Source: Candidatus Poribacteria bacterium
Lineage (GTDB): Bacteria; Poribacteria; WGA-4E; WGA-3G
Direction of reading: 5' to 3'
Length of the DNA: 64,000 nt
NCBI GenBank assembly: GCA_003635315.1
Contig: PYJD01000010.1
Location: forward strand, 124,001-188,000
Positions 26,450 through 36,337 of this stretch are shown one piece after another (position 1 is the first letter of the stretch; each line of letters starts with the position of its first letter). The position numbers were made by a program, and so were the translations under genes. The notes beneath the pieces were generated by a model that did no database searches, was not told the DNA's origin, and saw only the letters and a program-made list of their open reading frames with translations.

Positions 26450-26835
26450 AGAGAATAAACAATGAATATCTATAAAAACGATCCTAAATACAAAACCTTT
26501 ATTTATGTCGAAAAATCTGCTTTAATATGCAGTATGAAAATACAAAATCCGTAAGAACTACAAAAACACAAAATCACACTTTTTGGAAATTCTTAAATAG
26601 TAAATTCAAAGTGGAGTGAAGTCAGTCTATGACAGAGGTTAGAGGGGTAATTTACACCAATTTCAATCCTACAAAATGTAGGAAAAAGTGTAACTTTTTG
26701 CACTTTTTCGACACATTGAGAAAACCAACATTTACACGATTTATCATCAGGGAATTTAGGATTAAAGGTCTGTTTTTACACCCTAATAGTTTGTCTGGAT
26801 ATTAGGATTAAATGTTACATTTACGTCTATTAATT
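26450..26835 (+). repeat. Long non-coding repeat element, copy 1 (covarying hairpin)
   Basis: It matches 56690-57085 along its length. The core of 47 bases at 26621-26667 is identical to 56871-56917 (begins GTCAGTCTATGACAG). Directly after the core is TCCTACA-AAA-TGTAGGA (26667-26683), a 7-bp stem. The other copy has a different stem with the same pairing. Then comes AAAAAGTGTAACTTTTT and a block GGGAATTTAGGATTAAAGGT. Open frames differ between copies by indels, so it is not coding. It lies about 280 bases before the gene at 27118. Confidence 0.75.
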
Positions 26836-27117
26836 CTATTGCCATTTCTGATTGATTTTGTACGATTTCTACCCTTGTAGGTCGGGTAGAGGTACGAAAC
26901 CCGACGAATTCCATACGCGGATTCGGCGTTGATTTGGACGAATTCCATACGCGGATTCGGCGTTGATTTGGTAGACACGATATGTTTATAGCAAAAGTAT
27001 ATACACCATACAGAGTCTCGTTGGGGCGATATGTTTATAGCAATCCGTTATCCTGATATTTCTTGAGACACGACTATTTATATAGGTTCTACATTCCATA
27101 TCTTTAGGAAAAAAATA

Positions 27118-28971
27118 ATGAATTTAAACACAAAATTAACAAGTTTATTATCGGTTTTTATATTCTTTTCCATATTCTATGCAAACGCACAAGATGTAAC
27201 ACCCGTACCTGTAACAATTTCTGAAGTGTCTAATCTGGAAGATACAGACAGGAGTTATATTTTTCAGAATATCTCTGTTCCAGGAGTTGATTTTCTCGAA
27301 GTAACATCCAGTAATGACCATGGACATTATGCAGGAAATACAAAGAATTCCGACGGAAAGATAGTTGGATTTACGCTAATTAATGGTGAATTCACTACAT
27401 ACGATGTACCAGAATCCACACAAACAGCATTTTACGGTTTCAACAACTCAGGACAAGCAGTAGGTTTTTATAATGATCAGAATGAGAAAAGTCATGGAGT
27501 TATACTGCAAAATGGTGAGTTGAAAGTGTTTGATTTCCCTACAGCTGCACAAACACAACCTTTTGGAATTACTGAAACAGGACAGATAGTTGGTGACATA
27601 TTCGATGAAGACAATAATATATTTGGCTTTATAGGAGATATGGTGTTTAACATACCAATGGCAACAGCAACCTATGTTGACCATATTAATTCATCGGGGA
27701 TAATCGTCGGTAGCTATGAAGATATGAATAAAATGTACCATGGGTTTATATATCAACCAGATGGTACATATCAGAACATAACTGTTCCAGGTATATTGAA
27801 TATAGAATATCTATTTGTTAACGCAATCAATGATGATGGCGTGGTAGTATTCAGAGCTAAAGCAGAGGATGATATTGAGCGATCCTATGTTCTACATCCG
27901 AATAAAGATCCAATGGAACTTCGATTTCCCGGTAGTGTGGTAACTGTTTTACGCGATATAGATAATAACGGAAAAGTAGTCGGCTATTACGATTTACCAG
28001 ATGGACGCAGACAAGGGTGTTTAATCAGTCCAGTTCAAACATTAGAAGCTGAAAAATACAGTAATGTTTTTATGATGGACCTAAACAAAGGCTTAAATCT
28101 AATTTCTTTACCATTAGAAACACCAACCCCATTAAATGCCAAATCACTTGCTGGTATGGTCGGTTCAACATACGTAATAGAACTTGATGCAGTTAGACAG
28201 AAATTCGTGGGTTGGACACCCAATGCTCCTAACGACGGATTCCAGATTGATGGTGGAAAAGGGTATATTGTGCATGTACCTGAAAGACGTAGTCTAATAT
28301 TCGTCGGTGCATCCTGGACAAATCCTTTTCAGGCTGCTGCAGCACCCCATATATCGTCATTTCCTACTTATAATAATACGTGGGCATTTATGGTGAGTGG
28401 GACTATGAAGGGAACACAAGACTTGGATGGATTTTTAGTAAATGTTAAAAACACCCGGACAAATACAGTGATTACAACGCAGATTGAAGATGAATATTTT
28501 GCTGCTGCTACTGCGGATCTATCATTCAAAAATGTTGTTGAGGTAGGAGATAGAATAGATGTCATGGTGACAAACTCACTCGGAGAAATTGCTTCAGAAA
28601 CATATAGTTTCACTGTTTCACAACAGAATATTGAAAATGCTCTGATGTCAATAAATCTTGAAGGGATTGGCAAGCCAAAGAAAAATGCACTCCTTCAGAA
28701 TTATCCGAACCCATTCAATCCTGAAACCTGGATACCCTATCGTATAACAGAAAATGAACTGGTCTCAATAGATATTTTCGATGCTACTGGAACCTTAATT
28801 AGACAACTCTCACATGGATTCAAGCCTGCAGGATTTTATCAAAGTCGTGAAAGAGCAGCCTATTGGGATGGAAAAAATTCATTCGGTGAAAGTGTTGCAA
28901 GTGGCGTCTATTTTTATCAATTAACAACGACGTCTTTCCAGCAAACCCGTCGTATGATAATCATTAAGTAA
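27118..28971 (+). CDS. Secreted protein with single HAF-type repeat domain and C-terminal sorting-like module
   Basis: 617 residues, a paralogue of the protein at 22793 with only one copy of the repeat module. Order: signal peptide (residues 1-24, ending YANAQD), repeat domain around 48-310 (ISVPGVDFLEVTSS start, HGFIYQPDG type repeats), then a beta-rich segment with NKGLNLISLPLETPTPLN near 325. Residues 525-617 form the YPNPFNPETWIPYRI module ending in QTRRMIIIK. The repeats suggest an extracellular beta-propeller, and the last module suggests outer-membrane or surface sorting. AGGA lies ten bases before the ATG. It is followed 51 bases later by the WD40-dockerin gene, so they may be co-transcribed. 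Confidence 0.87.
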   Translation: MNLNTKLTSLLSVFIFFSIFYANAQDVTPVPVTISEVSNLEDTDRSYIFQNISVPGVDFLEVTSSNDHGHYAGNTKNSDGKIVGFTLINGEFTTYDVPESTQTAFYGFNNSGQAVGFYNDQNEKSHGVILQNGELKVFDFPTAAQTQPFGITETGQIVGDIFDEDNNIFGFIGDMVFNIPMATATYVDHINSSGIIVGSYEDMNKMYHGFIYQPDGTYQNITVPGILNIEYLFVNAINDDGVVVFRAKAEDDIERSYVLHPNKDPMELRFPGSVVTVLRDIDNNGKVVGYYDLPDGRRQGCLISPVQTLEAEKYSNVFMMDLNKGLNLISLPLETPTPLNAKSLAGMVGSTYVIELDAVRQKFVGWTPNAPNDGFQIDGGKGYIVHVPERRSLIFVGASWTNPFQAAAAPHISSFPTYNNTWAFMVSGTMKGTQDLDGFLVNVKNTRTNTVITTQIEDEYFAAATADLSFKNVVEVGDRIDVMVTNSLGEIASETYSFTVSQQNIENALMSINLEGIGKPKKNALLQNYPNPFNPETWIPYRITENELVSIDIFDATGTLIRQLSHGFKPAGFYQSRERAAYWDGKNSFGESVASGVYFYQLTTTSFQQTRRMIIIK

Positions 28972-29022
28972 GGTTAGTATGGAAGTCAAAGTTAGCAGCC
29001 TAAAAAATAAAAGGAACTTTTT

Positions 29023-31968
29023 GTGAAACCCAAAGTGTTCTTGAGAATAATGTTGATATTGTCAACATTCATATATGTATCCAACACAACTGCTGAAAAT
29101 GAACCCTACACACAGTGGAGTCTCCCCGATGGTGCAAAAGCGCGGCTCGGTAAAGGCGGGATAAATGATATAACCTGCACATCAGACGGAGCTTTGCTTG
29201 CTGTGGCGAGTAAGATTGGAATATGGATTTATGATATACAGACTGGTGAAGAACTTGCCCTACTCACCGGACATTCAGGATCGGTAGATCGTATAGCATT
29301 TAGTCCGGATGGACACACCCTCGCAAGTGGAGGTCGGGACAGCATGCTGCGATTGTGGAATGTGGATACACAGACAGAAATAGGATTCCTTGTGGGACAT
29401 ACCGGGGGACCAAATAGTATATGGTTTAGTCCGGATGGACAAACTCTCGTAAGTCGGGATGATGATAACGCGCTGCGTTTATGGGATGTGGATACAATGA
29501 CGCAAATACATATACTTGAGGAATATACCGGGACGGTAGAGAGTGTTTCGTTCAGTCCAGATGGACGCATCTTTGCAAGTGGCGGTCAGGACAGCATTGT
29601 GCGTTTATGGGATGTGGATTCACGAACGGAAATAGGCACGCTTTTCGGGCATTCCGGATATGTCAGTAGTGTATCTTTCAATCCAGATGGAAATACAATC
29701 GCAACTGGAAGTTATGACACCACCGTGCGCTTGTGGAATGTTGGGACGCGAACAGAAATAGCCGTACTTGAAGGGCATTCCGATAAAGTCAGTAGTGTCT
29801 CTTTTAGTCCGGATGGACATACATTAGCAAGTGGGAGTAGTGATGGTGACCTACGTTGGTGGGATGTTGGGACGCGAACAGAAATAGTCTTACTTGAGAT
29901 GCATCCCAGATGGGTCAATAGTGTATCTTTCAGTCCAGATGGAGGTACAATCGCATTTAATTGGGGGTTTGATCGGTACGTGAGTTATGTGGATCTTTCC
30001 AGACCGGATATAATATGGGGTGGATATTCCGTCAATCCTAAACATCTATGGGAAGTCTATTGGGTTGTTGAAGCGATTATTGATGCTGGGCAATCAAGAA
30101 ATATTAAAACCATACTTGATAGACATGTCGGTCATGCAGTAGTTAGTGTATCGTTCAGCTCGGATGGAAAAACAATCGCAGCAAATCGCACTGATCGCCC
30201 TTTTGATGTAAATTATGCTTACTACACTTATATGTGGGATGGTGCCACGTTTGAAAGAATAGACAGACTTGATGCTTTTTCGGGTGATTACCGTCGGAGT
30301 ATCGAAAGTGTATCGTTCAGTCCAGATGGCAGAACTATCTTAAGCAGGTGTGGGCAGAGTGAGATATGTTTGCGTGATGTTGCTACAAACACAGAAATAC
30401 GCAGGCTTGAGATACCGTCCCACTGGGTCTATATTGCTGTTTTCAGTCCTGATGGACACACGCTTGCAATTGTAGATGCTTTCTACGACTCAGGAATTGT
30501 GCGTTTGTGGGATGTAGATACGGATACGGAAATAGGCATACTTTGGGGACATATCGGTCGTGTCAATAGTGTGTCGTTCAGTCCAGATGGACGCACACTG
30601 GCAACCGCGGGGAGTATTGATGGCACGGTACGCTTATGGGATGTGGATACATTAACAGAAATAGCAACACTTCGAGGACATACCGGGTGGGTCAATAGTG
30701 TATCATTTAGTCCAGGTGGAAAAATAATCGTAAGTGGAAGTAATGACGGCACGGTGCGTTTGTGGGATGTGGATACACGGACAGAAATAGGCACACTTGA
30801 TGGGCATACCGATGCTGTCAATAGTGTATCGTTCAGTCCGTATGGCACTACAGTCGCAAGTGGCAGTAGTGATGGCACAGTACGTATATGGGATGTGGAT
30901 TCCCAGACAGGTATGGGTATACTTGATGGGCATACCGATGTTGTCAATAGCGTATCGTTCAGTCCGGGTGGCAAAACGGTAGCAAGTGGGAGTAATGACG
31001 GCACGGTGTTGTTGTGGAACACCACATCTGCTGACCATGGCAATACTCTTGTTGAAGCGACCGTCCTGATACTGGGGAGTTCTCTCACAGCAAAGATAGA
31101 CCCTGGGAACGATGTGGATTACTTCAGAGTGCCAATAGCGGTGCGGGGTAAACTCACACTTTGGACAACAGGTGACCTTGATACGATAGGTACATTACAA
31201 AATAGTGAAGGCACAACATTGGCAACGAATGCGGATGAAAACGGGGATATAGTATTAGGTTTCAGAATAGAACAGATTGTGGAACCGGGGACATATTACA
31301 TCAAAGTCGAAAGTCATGAGCAACAGATTGGCAACTATACCCTTTACGCAGCGTTTATACCCACAACAGATGTAAACAGTGATGGTGTCGTGGATGTATT
31401 AGATCTTATGATAGTTGCTGAGAACTTTGGTAGTTCTGAAACACCCCTCACAGGGGATGTCAACGGTGACGGTGAAGTGAACCGTGAGGATGTCATTGCA
31501 GTTTTAGACGCACTTGAGGCAGCTGCCGCCGCACCTTCTGTATCAACAATCGGAAGTCTCCAACGTTGGATTGACCAAGCGAAGCAACTCAACCGGACAG
31601 ATGAACGTTTTCAAAAAGGAATTGCTGTGCTTCAACATCTTTTATCGACACTGGGAGAAACCGTGATGGTTCCGAAAGCAACGGAACTCCTGGCAAACTA
31701 TCCAAACCCGTTCAACCCTGAAACATGGATACCTTATCAACTCGCGAAACCCGTAGATGTCACGCTGACGATATATAGTGTAGACGGTGCTTTCGTTAGA
31801 ACTTTAGCACTCGGTCATCAACCCTCTGGGATGTATCATAACCGCAGTCGTGCGGCGTATTGGGATGGTAGAAACCAAGTAGGGGAGTCTGTGGCAAGTG
31901 GTCTATATTTCTATACACTCACCGCAGGCGAGTTTACTGCAACACGGAAAATGTTAATACGCAAATAG
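29023..31968 (+). CDS. Secreted WD40 protein with PPC, dockerin-like and C-terminal sorting-like domains
   Basis: 981 residues from GTG (AAAGGAAC upstream). Domains in order: signal peptide (1-24); about 14 WD40 blades (30-665; FSPDGxTLASGSxDGTVRLWDVDT units, some nearly identical at DNA level); a pre-peptidase C-terminal (PPC) domain (670-775, DVDYFRVPI to GNYTLYAAF); a type I dockerin-like pair of calcium loops (DVNSDGVVDVLDLMI near 782 and DVNGDGEVNREDVIAVL near 810); and the YPNPFNPETWIPYQL module (889-981). Dockerins bind cohesins in cellulosomes; none is seen here. The N-terminal segment matches the WD40 protein at 7825. It probably acts as an extracellular scaffold. Confidence 0.88.
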   Translation: MKPKVFLRIMLILSTFIYVSNTTAENEPYTQWSLPDGAKARLGKGGINDITCTSDGALLAVASKIGIWIYDIQTGEELALLTGHSGSVDRIAFSPDGHTLASGGRDSMLRLWNVDTQTEIGFLVGHTGGPNSIWFSPDGQTLVSRDDDNALRLWDVDTMTQIHILEEYTGTVESVSFSPDGRIFASGGQDSIVRLWDVDSRTEIGTLFGHSGYVSSVSFNPDGNTIATGSYDTTVRLWNVGTRTEIAVLEGHSDKVSSVSFSPDGHTLASGSSDGDLRWWDVGTRTEIVLLEMHPRWVNSVSFSPDGGTIAFNWGFDRYVSYVDLSRPDIIWGGYSVNPKHLWEVYWVVEAIIDAGQSRNIKTILDRHVGHAVVSVSFSSDGKTIAANRTDRPFDVNYAYYTYMWDGATFERIDRLDAFSGDYRRSIESVSFSPDGRTILSRCGQSEICLRDVATNTEIRRLEIPSHWVYIAVFSPDGHTLAIVDAFYDSGIVRLWDVDTDTEIGILWGHIGRVNSVSFSPDGRTLATAGSIDGTVRLWDVDTLTEIATLRGHTGWVNSVSFSPGGKIIVSGSNDGTVRLWDVDTRTEIGTLDGHTDAVNSVSFSPYGTTVASGSSDGTVRIWDVDSQTGMGILDGHTDVVNSVSFSPGGKTVASGSNDGTVLLWNTTSADHGNTLVEATVLILGSSLTAKIDPGNDVDYFRVPIAVRGKLTLWTTGDLDTIGTLQNSEGTTLATNADENGDIVLGFRIEQIVEPGTYYIKVESHEQQIGNYTLYAAFIPTTDVNSDGVVDVLDLMIVAENFGSSETPLTGDVNGDGEVNREDVIAVLDALEAAAAAPSVSTIGSLQRWIDQAKQLNRTDERFQKGIAVLQHLLSTLGETVMVPKATELLANYPNPFNPETWIPYQLAKPVDVTLTIYSVDGAFVRTLALGHQPSGMYHNRSRAAYWDGRNQVGESVASGLYFYTLTAGEFTATRKMLIRK

Positions 31969-32450
31969 TATCAAATAACTATAGCTCGTAGGTCGGGTAG
32001 AGCAAAGCGAAACCCATAGGTGTCAACTTAGCGGTTTATAGTTGTCTGATATTGATGTCTTTAGTCCCATAGGGACGAAATGTTTATAGCAAAGGTGTCT
32101 ACCCCAAAATGAGTCCCGTAGGGACGGAATGTTTATAGCAAAAGGGTATACACCATATTGAGTCCCGACAAATGCCACACGCGCATTTGACGTTGATTTG
32201 GTAGGGACGGAATGTTTATAGCAAAAGGGTATACGCCATATTGAGTCCCATAGGGACAGAATGTTTATGTTATTGCATAATGACACTTATGGATCAGTTC
32301 CAAACTGACTCTACCAGCTTTGGGAAAGGTGTTAAATTGACGCCTATGGAGCGCTTCCAAACCGCCCCTACCGGATTGGGTGAATAGTGTTGATATGTAA
32401 TAATACTTCTTAGATATGGTATAACTTGATAATTTGGGAGAAACAGTTCC
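31969..32450. repeat. Intergenic region of TTTATAGCAA / GTCCCATAGGGAC repeats
   Basis: There are four to five copies of TAGGGACGGAATGTTTATAGC with spacing of about 45-90 bases between 32060 and 32275. One copy of the CGCGCATTTGACGTTGATTTGG unit lies near 32180, and TTCCAAAC/GTTTGG-type palindromes at 32295-32375. The first part (31990-32015) is a GTAGGTCGGGTAGAG unit. No gene is visible. Confidence 0.7.
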
Positions 32451-35207
32451 ATGCATGAAACTCTAATAAGACTGCAAATGTTAGTCCTTTATATGATTGC
32501 TCTTTTCTTAACATGTCTATTTTCAGGTATGGCGATTGCAGAATGGGAAAAAACTACATATCACTGGGAAAAAGATCAAGTCCCTTCAGAACAAGAAACC
32601 GTTTTTGTCCCCCAACCGATAGAGGTAGAAATAGAAGGGACTGGCATAAAAAATTCTATATCCGATGGTGCAAGTTTGAAATTAGCCAATTGGTATAAAG
32701 TATATTTATCCCCTGATTGGGATGAGGATAAAGCATACCGGCTTTTACAGGCATTAGAAGATATGAGCCGTTATTCTTCTGCTTGGAGGCACAACCCGAC
32801 CTTTTGGATGTTGAGTGATGTCAATGTGGCACAAGACATTGACCTGGGTCACGATGTAGAAGTTGGTAGTATTAGGACGATAACGATTGCATCAGAGGCT
32901 TTCACCTATGCACATCCGTTTGTCGCAAAAATTGATGGTATCCAAGGACGATATTTTTCTAAGCGACTTTGGCGAGCCGTCCTCAGATTTGCCACAGACA
33001 TACCAGGAAGTGGAATCCAACACCTTGCGATAGACAACATGCTCCAGTATAAGTATGGTGTTACGGTGCATGTACCCAACTATGAAGCATTAACAGGTGA
33101 ACCGGCACATAACTTTAGCAAATTTACCTATGAAGAGATTTTGGGTATCATAATCATGTTTGAAGAATATCCATCAGGCATGCATGTAACACCTGGATTG
33201 AAATATCTTATCAGACGCGCACCCGATCCATTTGTTGAATACACTGCACGCGCAAATACGGGACGGGGTTTTATACAGTTTACCGATAAGGCTTTTATAG
33301 ATGGAATCACGCATGAAACACAACGGATCATTCTTCATGAGAAAGCACACTTCTTATGGGATTATCTTTTTGATGAACATCTCAAAACGGACTGGATAGA
33401 ACTGGGTGGGTGGTATTATGAAGATGAAAGGTGGTTGACAACCAATCAGACCGAGTTTGTATCCGACTACGCACATGGCGTAAATCCAAACGAAGATATG
33501 GCAGAAAGTATCGCTTACTATATCGTCACCCCAGATAAACTCAGGTCAAGATCACCTGCCAAGTATGAGTTCATACAGAACAGGATTATGCACGGTACAC
33601 GTTATATCTCTACGATACGCGAAGACCTTACATTTGTTGTCTATAACTTATATCCCGATTATGTATACCCCGGAGAAGTCATACGGGTTGATGTAACTGT
33701 GGAAGGTACACCAAAAGGGTCAAAAAGTGTTGAGATTGAAATTGAAACCCATACAGAAAACGAATTGGATTACTCAACAGGGGGTGTTGTGTCCTTCAGA
33801 GTATTTAATAACGATCAAGATCGTCCTGGCTACTTCTCTATTCGATTGCGCCCTGTAGATGCACAGGGACGAACTTCTTTTCGTCAGAACCAGAGCAATA
33901 TATTGCGCGGAAAAAAGTTTGTTCCTTCCTCTTATGCTACAGGGGATTACACAATAACACAGGTGTTAACATACGATGCAAATAGACTCACAAGATATAA
34001 TTCCGGTGGCTTCGGCTTGAAAATCCATATCAATAACATCTACGAAGACTCATACCCACCAGAATATGTGCCGAATTCCGCAAAGTTATCAGTATCAGAA
34101 GCATACAGCGAAAAAAATGAACATTTTTATGTCGTAACCGCAACATGGCAAGTAAGAGAGGATAAGACACTCTACGGGTATACTTCTATAAAACCGATAG
34201 AATATGATTCTTCAGACCGTGCCACCACGGGATACTACTACCTACAGCCATACAATGCATATTGGAAAGAAAAAAGAAATGTTTGGTTGAACGTGTATGC
34301 AGATATTGTCAGATACGAGGGAGATATTTGGATATTGAAATCAACTTTTTACTTCCCTCATTATATGCCCGGAGGGGTGTATGAATTAAATAGACTCTAT
34401 TATCAGGATGCTATAAATCGTGAAAGTGTGTACTTACCTAATATTGATGAACAGATACAAAAAGTAACAATAGAAACGAAGAACCCCGATACGACACCGC
34501 CTACACTCGATGTTAACAGGATTACTGTGGATGCCCAACCCGCAAATCCTGAAAATCCAGATGGTGCGACTTATGTTACAGTGTCGTATTATGTAAAAGA
34601 CGACATTAGTGGGTTTGAAAGGGGACACATCGCTGTCAGAGACCCGTTAGGGGGTGAACGAAAACATGATATTTGGGGACCATATGAGTATGGCTTTACA
34701 AATGAAATCTATTTTCAAGGTGACCCAAAGGTTTTTCGGAAATATACAAGTACTATTTACTTATCGAAAGGGAGTCATCCCGGTATTTGGGGGGTTATCG
34801 GAATAGGTGTTACCGACAAAGCAAGAAATCAGATTTACCATGACTTCACTGAAATCACACGTTTTGAAGTAACCGAAACACAAGCAGCCCCAACCGTCCA
34901 GGTAACCTTACCTGACAAAAATGCACTCCTCGCGAACTACCCAAACCCATTCAACCCGGAAACGTGGATACCCTACCAACTCTCAAAAAACGCAGATGTC
35001 ACATTGAGAATCTTTAATGCAGGTGGACAGATGGTACGGACGTTGACACTTGGACATCAAGCTGCAGGGATGTATCATAGTCGACATCGTGCTGCATATT
35101 GGAATGGGAAAAATGCTTTTGACGAACCTGTTGCCAGCGGTGTCTATTTCTACACACTCACCGCAGATGACTTTACAGCCACGCGGAAAATGATCATACG
35201 CAAGTAG
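32451..35207 (+). CDS. Secreted HExxH metallopeptidase-like protein with C-terminal sorting-like module
   Basis: 918 residues. A signal peptide lies in 1-33 (LYMIALFLTCLFSGMAIA). The central part has HEKAH at about 294-298 in RIILHEKAHFLWDYLF, a zincin-type motif. It is followed by candidate third-ligand acids (TEFVSDYAHG, MAESIAYY), so a zinc protease of unknown family is likely. The C-terminal half is beta-rich, with Ig-like segments (VRVDVTVEGTPKGS; SYYVKDDISGFERG). The last 90 residues from 828 are YPNPFNPETWIPYQL...ATRKMIIRK. The ATG follows GGGAG at long spacing. It may cut or process surface or host protein; activity is inferred from the motif alone. Confidence 0.78.
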   Translation: MHETLIRLQMLVLYMIALFLTCLFSGMAIAEWEKTTYHWEKDQVPSEQETVFVPQPIEVEIEGTGIKNSISDGASLKLANWYKVYLSPDWDEDKAYRLLQALEDMSRYSSAWRHNPTFWMLSDVNVAQDIDLGHDVEVGSIRTITIASEAFTYAHPFVAKIDGIQGRYFSKRLWRAVLRFATDIPGSGIQHLAIDNMLQYKYGVTVHVPNYEALTGEPAHNFSKFTYEEILGIIIMFEEYPSGMHVTPGLKYLIRRAPDPFVEYTARANTGRGFIQFTDKAFIDGITHETQRIILHEKAHFLWDYLFDEHLKTDWIELGGWYYEDERWLTTNQTEFVSDYAHGVNPNEDMAESIAYYIVTPDKLRSRSPAKYEFIQNRIMHGTRYISTIREDLTFVVYNLYPDYVYPGEVIRVDVTVEGTPKGSKSVEIEIETHTENELDYSTGGVVSFRVFNNDQDRPGYFSIRLRPVDAQGRTSFRQNQSNILRGKKFVPSSYATGDYTITQVLTYDANRLTRYNSGGFGLKIHINNIYEDSYPPEYVPNSAKLSVSEAYSEKNEHFYVVTATWQVREDKTLYGYTSIKPIEYDSSDRATTGYYYLQPYNAYWKEKRNVWLNVYADIVRYEGDIWILKSTFYFPHYMPGGVYELNRLYYQDAINRESVYLPNIDEQIQKVTIETKNPDTTPPTLDVNRITVDAQPANPENPDGATYVTVSYYVKDDISGFERGHIAVRDPLGGERKHDIWGPYEYGFTNEIYFQGDPKVFRKYTSTIYLSKGSHPGIWGVIGIGVTDKARNQIYHDFTEITRFEVTETQAAPTVQVTLPDKNALLANYPNPFNPETWIPYQLSKNADVTLRIFNAGGQMVRTLTLGHQAAGMYHSRHRAAYWNGKNAFDEPVASGVYFYTLTADDFTATRKMIIRK

Positions 35208-35230
35208 ATCAATCTTCCAAAAAACACTTT

Positions 35231-36331
35231 ATGCAATATGTATGTGCCGAATGCCAAAATACCTACCAATTGTCACCCCTTCGATACAAATGTGATTGCG
35301 GTTCACCACTTAACTTAGAATTTACCACATCAAAACAGTTCGAATACGATACATCCATAAATTCCCTATGGCGATATAAACGGAATTTACCAATTCCTAC
35401 CAATTCTGATGTTGTAACGCTTGGTGAAGGAATGACACCGTTGGTTGAACTCACCCCAACGGACAACCCACACCACTTTGTAAAATTAGACTATCTTTGT
35501 CCAACCGGTTCATACAAAGATAGAGGGGCATCCATCCTGTTGACACATCTAAAATCCTTAGGCGTGACAGAGGTTGTTGAGGATTCTTCTGGTAATGCCG
35601 GGGCAGCAATTGCAGCATATAGTGCAAGGGCAGATATAAAATGTACCATTTTCTGTCCAGAATCTACATCAAAGAGCAAATTGAAACAGATATCAGCATA
35701 CGGTGCGGAATTAAAACTTGTCCCCGGAAACCGTATGGCAACAACCGAGGCAGTAAAACAAGCTACAGAAACCATTCCTTATGCTTCACACAATTGGCAC
35801 CCCTTTTTCTTACAAGGGATGAAAACCTTAGCATACGAGATTTACGAACAGATGTATGAACGTATGCCAAAACATATTATCTGTCCAGTTGGATTTGGAA
35901 GTATTTATCTGGGGTTATATATCGGTTTTCGGGAACTATATCAGATGGGTAAGATTCAATCTGTACCACAATTACTCGGTGTGCAACCGACTGTCTGCTC
36001 CCCGATTTATGATGCATACTCGAATAGTTCAACCACTATCTCAAGAATGACGCAAACCGACACCACGCTTGCAGAAGGGATTACTTCCGAACTTCCAATC
36101 CGAACACAAATGTTGTTAGAGGCTATTGACTACACAAACGGTGCTTTTACCACAGTTGATGATAACCAGATTGTAGCGGGAATGAAAATACTCGCTGAAA
36201 AGGGATTGTATGTCGAACCCACTTCAGCTGTTGTTATTAAGGCTTATGATAAGTTTAAGAATGAGGGAATTATTAATGAGGAAGATGTAACGGTTTCAAT
36301 TTTGACTGGTAGTGGGTTAAAGTCAAGCTAA
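35231..36331 (+). CDS. thrC: Threonine synthase-like PLP-dependent enzyme
   Basis: 366 residues. Threonine synthase turns O-phosphohomoserine into threonine with pyridoxal phosphate. The N-terminus has a zinc-ribbon-like CAECQNTY...YKCDCGSPL, found in class II threonine synthases. The PLP lysine is in TGSYKDRGAS near residue 98, the substrate loop is SSGNAGAAIAAYSA near 120, and the PLP-phosphate loop is GFGSIYLG near 221 (a variant of GGG). Length fits the family. It follows a sorting-module gene on the same strand by 23 bases and converges with the glycosidase-like gene 6 bases later. Related enzymes with similar folds (cysteate synthase, 2,3-diaminopropionate synthase) cannot be excluded. 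Confidence 0.85.
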   Translation: MQYVCAECQNTYQLSPLRYKCDCGSPLNLEFTTSKQFEYDTSINSLWRYKRNLPIPTNSDVVTLGEGMTPLVELTPTDNPHHFVKLDYLCPTGSYKDRGASILLTHLKSLGVTEVVEDSSGNAGAAIAAYSARADIKCTIFCPESTSKSKLKQISAYGAELKLVPGNRMATTEAVKQATETIPYASHNWHPFFLQGMKTLAYEIYEQMYERMPKHIICPVGFGSIYLGLYIGFRELYQMGKIQSVPQLLGVQPTVCSPIYDAYSNSSTTISRMTQTDTTLAEGITSELPIRTQMLLEAIDYTNGAFTTVDDNQIVAGMKILAEKGLYVEPTSAVVIKAYDKFKNEGIINEEDVTVSILTGSGLKSS

Positions 36332-36337
36332 TAACAA

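Larger units (their letters stand above)
25490..27117. other. 1.6-kb intergenic region of repeats
   Basis: No gene is visible here. In order it holds a hairpin just after the 908-codon gene (25513-25551) and a GGTTCGGTTTGTAACCGAACC palindrome family (25645-25791, with two close copies). It then holds AT-rich DNA, a small hairpin (26255-26271), and the long element at about 26450-26835 that is shared with 56690-57085. It ends with CGAATTCCATACGCGG units (26904-26971) and two inverse copies of the TTTATAGCAA motif near 26985-27045. The upstream flank also shares blocks in the same order with 56255-56500. Confidence 0.7.
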
